From Luteolibacter sp. LG18 (lineage in GTDB: Bacteria; Verrucomicrobiota; Verrucomicrobiia; Verrucomicrobiales; Akkermansiaceae): a stretch of 64,000 nt of DNA. The position numbers were made by a program, and so were the translations under genes. Shown here in pieces: positions 37,501-43,312 of this stretch. The notes below the pieces were generated by a model that searched no databases, was not told the DNA's origin, and saw nothing but the letters and a program-made list of their open reading frames with translations. Each line of letters opens with the position of its first letter. The first letter of the stretch is position 1. The stretch is from NCBI RefSeq assembly GCF_036322585.1, contig NZ_AP024600.1:5518001-5582000 (forward strand), read 5' to 3'.

Positions 37501-40500
37501 GGTGCCATCGTTGGAACCCTGGAACTGCCACGTGGCGGGATCGCGGAGGGTGGTGTCCGCGCTGGTGATGTCATAGCGGGTCACCGCCCACGTCATCGCG
37601 AATCCGAAATCATACTGAAGCCATCCGCTGACTCCGGAGACGCCGTTGTTCCACTTGGTGGTGGTGCTGGCATCGAAGGCCTGCGAGGCGGCATAGCCGG
37701 AGGCGCTGGCACTGGCGGAGGCAGTGCCGCCGCTCGCGCGGTTCAGCAAACCCGCCGTCTTGAGCGTGGCGGACGCTTCAATCGAATCCCCGCCATCACC
37801 ACCGGCACTGACACCACAGACGACGTAGTAATAGGGCGAGGCACTGGCCGGTGGAGTGTCCACGTAGTTGCCCACCGCCCCCACCGTGGTCACCAGCGTG
37901 TAGCTGCCGCCGGGAGTGGTGGAGCGCTTGATCTTGTACGACGTGGCTCCCGCTGCGGGCGACCACTGGAGGACCACCTTGTTCACCGAGGAGGCCGCGG
38001 TGAGCGTGACCGGACGCGCCGGACGCGCGGAGACATCGACATCGTCCGGCAGATAGAACACCACGGACGTTTGCGGCTGGAGCGTGACCGTTCCCGTCTT
38101 CGTGGTGTTCGAGATGAGGTCCGTGGCCGAGGTGAAATTCGACGGCAGGATCATGTCATACGTGGCGCTGTAGTGGCCGTTGATCCCCACCAGCCAGTGG
38201 CCGTAGCGCAACGTGTAGCCGGTGCCGCGGCCCGCGTCCGGATTTCCCCCGGAAATGCTTGTCAGATCCGAGCGCATCGGGATCGGACAAACGATGCCAT
38301 TGTAGGCGTTCGTCGGATTGTCCGGAGGCGTGCGCGTGGAGTTTCCCTCCACCGCGGGCCCCAGCGTGCGGAAAGTGCCGCTCGGCTTGTAACGCACGTC
38401 CTCCATCTGCACCTCGGCGAGGCGCGGCGTGTTTCCGGCGAGGTGGAAAACCTTCGCGAAGCCATTGATGTGGTCCGGCGACCGCCAGTAGAGGTTCGCG
38501 AAGAAACGTTCCTCGCCATGCTTCGCCGCCACCACCATGTTCTGCTCGTCCGCCCACGCGAAATCCGGCGCACCGGGATGCATCGGCAGGGGGATGTTCG
38601 TGGCGGCCATCGCCTTCACCAGCGTGTAGTTCCGGGCCGAATACGGCCCGTAGGAGGACGCCAGCATCTGGAGCTGCTGGCCATCCGCCACGGAGGTCTG
38701 GTAGTAGCCGAGCAGGTCGGAGATATCGAAGTTCGTCGCGCCAATGGTGAACGACGGGCCTTTCGAAACCACGCCGAGCCCGCCATCGCCACGCTCCAAA
38801 TAGGCCCAGTGGCCGGGCATGTCGTTGTTGCGATCGCCGATGGGCTCCGCGCCATACATCATCAGCGCGCCGCTGCCATCGTAGTTCGGATAGCGGAACA
38901 CGCAACGGGCGCGATAGACTTGGAGAGCCTTTGCCATGAGGGCCGCATCACCGGCGGAAAAGGCGACATTGAAGAGATTGCCCCCCATCTCGCCGTAATC
39001 GCTGGCCACGAATCCTCCACCATCCTTCGTCGTGCCGCGGCTGGTGGTGATGTACCAATTCTGGTCCGTGCCGCGCACGGGCGTGGGTCCGGAGCCGGTC
39101 TGGTCGCTCCCCTTGTAGGTCTCAACACCGGCGGCCTCCCGCATGTAACGGGTGGACTCGGTGAGATAGAGCGCGTTGACCGGATCCACCACCAGCAGCC
39201 CGCTGTTCGCGAGGTAGATGTTCCTCGCCACATCGATCTCCTGGTTCGCGGTGCGGGACTCGCCCCGGCGGTTGTAGCGACCGTAGTCCACGCTGGCCCG
39301 GAGCGCCTTCGACCAACCGCTCGTGCGGGTGATGGTCCCGTAGGTGCCGCTGTAGGCCACCTGCGTGGACATGATCGCGCCCGCGCTCAACTGCGGCCAC
39401 AGCAGCTTCGCCGTCGCCCCCAGCGGCGCGAATCCCCCTCCCCAGCTATCGTTTCCGAACGCAGCCACCTGGCTGCCGGTGATGCTCTGCTTCGCCACTT
39501 GATAATCGATGGCATCGACGATGAGGTTGAGCAGGTCGGTGGCCGTCTTCCCGCTGGGGTAAGTGATCCAGCTTTCACCGAGGTTCTCCTTCGCATCATA
39601 GCACTGGGCCATGTAGAGGATTTTGTTCGGAATGAGGCCGCTGGCGGCGGTGCCCATGTAGCCGGAAAGCGTGCTGTTCACCCCTGCCTTCACGGTGGCC
39701 AGCGTGGTCGCCTCGCTGTCCCCGGTGCGCGCCACGAACGCCGGTGCCGGCGTCTGCGCCTCGCCGGACACATCGAGCTGCGACCCGACGTGTGAGTAGA
39801 GCCGGTACAACCCGATCGAGGGCGAGTTCATCAGCTTCTGGTATTTGCTGAAATACGCGCCCGCGTCGTAATCATTCAGCCAGCCGGTCGAGCGCAGCTT
39901 CAGCGCCACGCTGGTCTTCCCCTGCGTGAGGTGCAGCGGAAGCGGGACCGTGCGGTAAAGGAACTGGTTGGCCGCCCAGCTCACGCCATCCGCAATGAAC
40001 TGGTCCGGCGCCGCCGAACCTCCGCTATGCCGCAGGCCCACCTCGTAGTCCTCCACATTCAGGATGAAATAATGCTGCGGATTCGGATCCGATCCCCAGA
40101 TCTTCACCGTGAGGTAATTCTGTTTCACCGGATCAACAGCCATGCTGAGCGATCCCTCTCCGCCATAGATGTCCGCATACGGCGTGCGCGGCAGGAACCG
40201 CCGGGCCGTCTGCCCGAGCGCCCCGGTGATCACATCGCTGGGATCGTCGCTGGAAGGATCGGACGGATCGATGCCTCCGGCCTGGGCCACCCACGAGGAA
40301 GGCGTCACCGGCCCCCAACCCAAGGTAAGGCCGTGGGCACTTTCCGAGGTCGAGTTCCCGAAGACAACGGTGTCCACCGTCTGCGCAGGCAGCGGCGACA
40401 TCATGCCGGTCGCGACGAAGGTCGCGAACGCAGCTCGCCGCAAATTGGAAATCCAACGACGGGTGCTCCTGGACACGATGGTCCCGGGGCCATGACACGG

Positions 40501-40518
40501 TTCATCCGTAATCCTCAT
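31549..40518 (-). CDS. Giant secreted protein: unnamed enzyme-like head, FN3, discoidin and PATR modules
   Basis: This encodes 2989 residues. The ATG at 40518 is chosen because a long, arginine-rich signal (STRRWISNLRRAAFATFVATGMMSPLPAQ) follows; AGGA lies 11 bases upstream. Residues ~45-828 belong to the same unnamed family as 3559-6222 and 40812-43151 (DPVKQNYLTVKIWGSD, YEVGLRHSG, GVETYKGSD, SVVFYLPDD). Next come a fibronectin type III domain (~835-910), an F5/8C discoidin-like domain (~925-1065), two more FN3 domains (~1075-1245), PATR repeats (~1247-1780), another FN3, and further PATR repeats (~1875-2865). The C-terminal module has DADNDGRSNLLEYATGTRP and ends RRFLRLQVSY. Probably an extracellular glycan-active protein with binding modules (inference). 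Divergent from its paralogue at 40812. Confidence 0.8.
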   Translation of the reverse strand: MRITDEPCHGPGTIVSRSTRRWISNLRRAAFATFVATGMMSPLPAQTVDTVVFGNSTSESAHGLTLGWGPVTPSSWVAQAGGIDPSDPSSDDPSDVITGALGQTARRFLPRTPYADIYGGEGSLSMAVDPVKQNYLTVKIWGSDPNPQHYFILNVEDYEVGLRHSGGSAAPDQFIADGVSWAANQFLYRTVPLPLHLTQGKTSVALKLRSTGWLNDYDAGAYFSKYQKLMNSPSIGLYRLYSHVGSQLDVSGEAQTPAPAFVARTGDSEATTLATVKAGVNSTLSGYMGTAASGLIPNKILYMAQCYDAKENLGESWITYPSGKTATDLLNLIVDAIDYQVAKQSITGSQVAAFGNDSWGGGFAPLGATAKLLWPQLSAGAIMSTQVAYSGTYGTITRTSGWSKALRASVDYGRYNRRGESRTANQEIDVARNIYLANSGLLVVDPVNALYLTESTRYMREAAGVETYKGSDQTGSGPTPVRGTDQNWYITTSRGTTKDGGGFVASDYGEMGGNLFNVAFSAGDAALMAKALQVYRARCVFRYPNYDGSGALMMYGAEPIGDRNNDMPGHWAYLERGDGGLGVVSKGPSFTIGATNFDISDLLGYYQTSVADGQQLQMLASSYGPYSARNYTLVKAMAATNIPLPMHPGAPDFAWADEQNMVVAAKHGEERFFANLYWRSPDHINGFAKVFHLAGNTPRLAEVQMEDVRYKPSGTFRTLGPAVEGNSTRTPPDNPTNAYNGIVCPIPMRSDLTSISGGNPDAGRGTGYTLRYGHWLVGINGHYSATYDMILPSNFTSATDLISNTTKTGTVTLQPQTSVVFYLPDDVDVSARPARPVTLTAASSVNKVVLQWSPAAGATSYKIKRSTTPGGSYTLVTTVGAVGNYVDTPPASASPYYYVVCGVSAGGDGGDSIEASATLKTAGLLNRASGGTASASASASGYAASQAFDASTTTKWNNGVSGVSGWLQYDFGFAMTWAVTRYDITSADTTLRDPATWQFQGSNDGTTWTTLDSRSGETFATRALTKSYTFTNTTGYRYHRLNVTAVNGGIGYEMQVAELGLYASGEGTVPIPAVPTGLAATSGSRVFLSWNVSGGATSYRVNRATSSGGSYTQIGTCDRPYFQDSTAPASGTYYYTVNAVSTGGASAATSYVSAVYGTPVPSVPTGLTVASGPDSGQMSLAWNASTGVPVYSIYRSASGGAYVLAGTTTDTGYIDQGLTLGVTYTYYVTAGNSGGTSVGSSTASAVQSTYTWTGTTSANWNTATNWSGNLVPASGAQLSFGTATNVSLSNNITGLSVSAIAFKTGASAFTLAGNSLSLGGSIVDNAVNTQTISLPLVLTGPGTVVANVGTLVLSGVIGDGSGVYGVTKTGPGILALTGANTFDGGLTVSGGVVQLGTSTSSSASGSVTSLGAAGSTVTLNASTLRFQMGSNSNNTLGNNFVFNDGSLVLPSDGKITLGTSARTIAINGDVTLQSKWSGKWMQLAGVVTGSGTIVLNNANSNQVSAIDFTNGSNTYNGTIVLDDTVSGKAALSIGHNTALQYAAVDIQNVNAVNASVWFDTTAPVIGSLSGVEGAVVMLNTDGGVHGAGPVATNSSVTLTVGGDGSDTVYDGVLSGTGGLVKAGAGTFTLGGDNTFTGSTTVGAGTLSILGTHAGGIAVNSTAILTGDGSTAGTTTVNSGGHLAPGNAGAGAFTTAGLALNGGAILDFEIGNAATFDRIAIGGTGYTGPSSGTVSVKPSAIAGFGPGTYNLITGASGISAASFTLGSAAPSGYTYALSAASGTLTLTVTGPPSIPDGLTAYARSTSVSLVWNAATGATSYKIYRKTTGSYAQVGTSSTLSYTDGSLTNGTTYYYVVSGVNSYGESAQSTAVAAMPASNTWIAAPTSLNWSLAANWGGYAPVNNAALTFGSSSATNLTNDLSGLTLGGVTFNSGASAFTISGNAITLTGDIANNSTTAQVLNLDMTLVGTRTMTANTGAITLGGSLGDAGMNASIIKAGTGTLTLSNTNTYTGGTTVNAGTLVVTGSAPMGSGTVTLNGGTLQLGGATVYNTIVVPTGVTANLVKSSASTLAGNLTGGGTVIESGNVNSLVLSGDNTGFTGTFNSQNSGGTNRLKLATLNSGSASAAWIFNNTVSAGTATSFGNGTISFGSLAGAGGIRNDVGSSTATLRIGDLGTDSNFSGSISSSPGNVALTKVGAGSLTISGGIGLTGTTSINAGIYNVTGTSGGSGAVNIASGATLAGTGSVAGTVTAAAGSLVSPGNHNTAAATSAGTLTLTGAYKPAAGSILAIEVGATADCLTIDATGSYTAPASGTVLVNVSPIAGFASGTYPILTNAAGLVAGTFVLNSLPDTHIASLSVSGTTLYLTIRTPVATTWTGTTSGSLSLAANWGGTAPLEQDLFSFGTSANTALSNDLTGFTTRGLTFNSGASAYTLTGNALKLYGDITNNSTATQTLGLPLVLLKNTTVTSNTGAIAISGVISESGGSRAITKAGTGLLTLSGANTFSGGVTLSAGTLAVSGTGTSTAGALGTGTLTLAGGNLQHGSGCVLYNNIVAQAGTTTTIYEVSTGNNLDLYGSITGSGNLATSAAVNYGGTRLYGDNSNFTGTFTFNAGNAARNKFGSASAGSTQAKWVLNGTTDSPSFLFGTGTIQFGELSGSAGNVRQSGGGTTTVSAGALNTNSTWAGTFSNTGSIALTKVGTGVLTVSGTNTHTGGTTVNAGTLNLTGSLTGAGAVTVNAGGTLAGTGTITGAVTVASGGTIAPGNAGAGTLTCNGAATLNGGAVLAVEAGTVTDKLVIAGAYTGPASGTVTVNVTAGAGFTSGSYTLATATGISAAGFAIGTQPSGYACSLSAASGVLTLNVAAAAPPPSAIQTWRTAYLGSATASDTADADNDGRSNLLEYATGTRPDVTTSGAAAVLGKTTDGTRFTLTFTRIADSTLTYRVLAADSIADTWTTIWSSTGAQNTAGVVTVTDVQTIGTSPRRFLRLQVSY

Positions 40519-40811
40519 GGGAAGTTTTTTCCTAACAGGGTTTTGAAAAGCAGGCGGCGGAAAATCCGCATGACATGCCCGCGGTGGGTTTTGTGAGACG
40601 TATGGCATTAGCCAGTTCCGCCCGCATCGATGCAATCCCGCGCCTGAAACATGTGGTTTGAACTGGTAACCCGATAACGACACCGGACCATCCACACCTT
40701 CACGTCCCGTTGCTGACCAATCCGCAACAACGACCGTGGGGCCACCATCGAACAAAAGGACAGGCGATCCGGTGATGGAAGCCATGACATCGGATCGTTC
40801 AGAAAGAACAC
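40519..40811. other. Divergent promoter region between two paralogues
   Basis: This 293-bp gap must hold the promoters of the 2989-residue gene (minus) and of 40812-43151 (plus). It contains no good match to the window's palindrome; TGGCATTAGCCA at 40602-40613 is a weaker, shorter dyad. A GTTGC...GCAAC stem lies near 40710-40730. No Shine-Dalgarno sequence is clear for the plus-strand gene (AAAGAACAC before ATG). Confidence 0.4.
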
Positions 40812-43151
40812 ATGATCTCCTTCATCCACCCGTCTCCCCGGAAGCGCGCGCTCCTCGCTCTGGCCACGGTTCTCTCCGCCGGTCCGCTCCCGGCGGCGAC
40901 GATCGACACCTTGATCCTCGGCTCACACGACTCCGAAGACCTCCATGCGGTGAAGGCCGACCACGCCGACATCATCGCCGGCGGACTGGGCACCGTGGCG
41001 CGCCGATTGCTACCGCTTGAAGAGGCCACCTGGCTCGGAGGCAAACTCACCGCCACGTTGAAGGTCGATCCAGTGAAGCAGAACTACGTCACCGTGCGGC
41101 TGTGGGGATCGGACGTGAACCACAACCTGCTGATGCTGGAACTCGATGGCAAACAGATCGGCTATCGCCACCTCGGCGACTACGACTGCCTCGATGTCGG
41201 CGCGGACGCCCCGGCTTACAACGATCGCTTTTACTACAAGACGCTGCCCCTCCCCCTCGACAAGACCACGGGCCGCAACACCGCGGAACTGACGATCCGC
41301 GCCAATGGACCGATCTGGGGCTATGGCAAGTCGTTCGCCGAATACCAGAAGCCGATGACGGAACCGACGCGCGGCATCTACGCGGTCTACACCCATGACG
41401 ACGGCTGCTTCATTCCCTCCTCACTGGAGAAGCAGGGCGTGTTTCCGAAGGATGCACCGCTCCGAAAGGAACCCGGCGAGGAACTGATGGCGCAAGTGAA
41501 GGACCGGGTGAACGGCGAACTCACGAACCTGCTCAAGCCGGACCGCATGCCGAACCAAATGCAGACCCTCTTCCTCGCCAAGGCCTACCACACGAAGTGG
41601 ACGGTGGCCGCGGGCAAACCGGAAACGGCGGCACAAGCGCTGCGTTCGCTCGACAACCTCTACCGCGGCTACAAGAAGAACCCGAAGCTCGCCCAGGAGG
41701 AACCTTCCACCTGGAATCCGGATTGGTTCGGCCTTGGACCGAGCGGGCAGGTCATCACCTTGCTCGCGGAGCCATTGAAGGCCGAGTTCGACAAGACCAT
41801 CGACGACGGCACCGGCACGCAAATCACCCGCCGCGCGGCCTACACCGAGATGCTCCTCGCCTGCCGCGACTGGCACCGCGAGAACCGCCGCCAGTACACG
41901 AACCAGTCGATGATCAACGACCTCTACGGCATCTATCTGGCGAACCGCGGCATCGCCGTGCTCACTCCCGCGAAGGCGCTGCCGGAGAAGCAGGTTCAGC
42001 GTTACCTGCGCGAATCGATCGGCCTCGAGCCGTGGCTTGGCAGCGAGGTGAATGGCAAACCGGTGGAACCGCTCGGCAAGGACTTCATGCAGATCACGAA
42101 AAAAGGTCTCACCCGCGAACTCGGCTTCGTGGGGAATTACGGCGAGGTCATCGACTGGGTCAGCCAGATCTACGAGGCCACCGCACCCGCGTGGGGAAAG
42201 CCCGGGGACCCGGCGATCAAGGCCCAGCTCGTGCGCATCGCGCGGGCACGGGCCCCATTCCGCTACCCCATGCTCGATGACCAGGGCAACCGCACCATGG
42301 TTCAGGAAACCGTGGTCGGCTGGCGGGACACCCACTTCCCCGGCAACGTGACCTACGGCCAGCGCCCGTCGTGGGACGGCTCGCCCTTCGAAGCCGCCGC
42401 GCTCACGCTCGATCCGAACCTCGTCGGCTACGCGCAACAGCAGATCGCGGACAACCAGTATTTCTCCACCGTGGCGGAGCAGGCGAAGAACAAGGGCTTC
42501 CGCGTCACCTTCGGCCTGCTCCAGGTGCCGGAGCAATATGAGAAGATCAAGGGCCAGCCGCCGTCGGCGAAGCGCCTGCCGATGTCGTGGGACCAGCCGG
42601 ACTTCGCCTTCACGGATGAGGAGGACGGCGTGATCGCGATCAAGCATGGCAACGAGATCTTCTACGCCTCGCTCTATTGGCGCGCCCGCCACGCGGTGAA
42701 CTTCCTCGCCCGCGTCCATTACCTCACGCCGGACTTCGACCGGGTGGCGGTGGTGAAGCAAAGCACGCTCTACACCGCCAGCGGCATGGAATACACCCGC
42801 CCGGATTGGACGAACTTCGGCTTCGGCAACGGCGGCCACCGCTATCCGGCCGCCATCGTTTCCGCCCATACCGGCGAGAAGCTTCCGATCGCGAAGATCC
42901 CGGACGGCATCAAATTCAAGCCCGGCGACGAAAACCTGTATGCCGGCCGCGGCGATCTCTACGAACTGCGGTATGGCCCTTACTTCGTGGCCATGAACAT
43001 GTCGAAGGACAAGACCTTCGACGTGAAGGTGCCGGAGGACGGGGGCAATGCCATTGAGCTGGTGGACGACCGCAAGGACGTCAAACCGGGCACCGTCTGC
43101 AAGGTCGCACCGCGCACCACGCTGGTGTTCCGGTTCGAAGACAAAAAATAA
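40812..43151 (+). CDS. Secreted stand-alone member of the unnamed enzyme-like family
   Basis: This encodes 779 residues with a signal peptide (SPRKRALLALATVLSAGPLPAA). It is the simplest of the three paralogues, lacking both the zinc ribbon and the C-terminal extensions. Family landmarks in order: GGLGTVARRLLP near residue 60, KVDPVKQNYVTVRLWGSD, KQIGYRHLGDYD, YTNQSMINDLYGIYLANRG, YLRESIGLEPWLGSEV, TRELGFVGNYGEV, DQPDFAFTDEEDGVIAIKHG, LYELRYGPYFVAMNMS and a last strand RTTLVFRFEDKK. The conserved Trp, Tyr, His and acidic residues in a helical middle followed by a beta-sandwich suggest an (alpha/alpha)-toroid lyase or hydrolase. I do not recognise a named family and do not assign a reaction. 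Divergent from the 2989-residue paralogue. Confidence 0.75.
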   Translation: MISFIHPSPRKRALLALATVLSAGPLPAATIDTLILGSHDSEDLHAVKADHADIIAGGLGTVARRLLPLEEATWLGGKLTATLKVDPVKQNYVTVRLWGSDVNHNLLMLELDGKQIGYRHLGDYDCLDVGADAPAYNDRFYYKTLPLPLDKTTGRNTAELTIRANGPIWGYGKSFAEYQKPMTEPTRGIYAVYTHDDGCFIPSSLEKQGVFPKDAPLRKEPGEELMAQVKDRVNGELTNLLKPDRMPNQMQTLFLAKAYHTKWTVAAGKPETAAQALRSLDNLYRGYKKNPKLAQEEPSTWNPDWFGLGPSGQVITLLAEPLKAEFDKTIDDGTGTQITRRAAYTEMLLACRDWHRENRRQYTNQSMINDLYGIYLANRGIAVLTPAKALPEKQVQRYLRESIGLEPWLGSEVNGKPVEPLGKDFMQITKKGLTRELGFVGNYGEVIDWVSQIYEATAPAWGKPGDPAIKAQLVRIARARAPFRYPMLDDQGNRTMVQETVVGWRDTHFPGNVTYGQRPSWDGSPFEAAALTLDPNLVGYAQQQIADNQYFSTVAEQAKNKGFRVTFGLLQVPEQYEKIKGQPPSAKRLPMSWDQPDFAFTDEEDGVIAIKHGNEIFYASLYWRARHAVNFLARVHYLTPDFDRVAVVKQSTLYTASGMEYTRPDWTNFGFGNGGHRYPAAIVSAHTGEKLPIAKIPDGIKFKPGDENLYAGRGDLYELRYGPYFVAMNMSKDKTFDVKVPEDGGNAIELVDDRKDVKPGTVCKVAPRTTLVFRFEDKK

Positions 43152-43166
43152 CCCCGCAGGGAAAGG

Positions 43167-43193
43167 GCGCCCACGGCGGGGATCCGCGGGCGC
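43167..43193 (+). terminator. Imperfect hairpin after 40812-43151
   Basis: GCGCCCACGG at 43167-43176 can pair with CCGCGGGCGC at 43184-43193 with one mismatch. It lies 15 bp after the stop codon, with no U-run. Weak candidate. Confidence 0.35.
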
Positions 43194-43312
43194 TCCGATG
43201 TCATCGGGACGCCCCCCGAACGGATGGTGTTCAAACCCCAACAAACACGGTAGGCTGTCCTTCTGCGCCCCTGCCGTGACCCCACCCGGGCGGCCACGAG
43301 AAAACCCTCCAC

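Noticed and set aside
40602-40613. TGGCATTAGCCA as an operator copy between the divergent paralogues
   Set aside because: It is shorter and lacks the GGG/CCC part of the motif; such a dyad can arise by chance.
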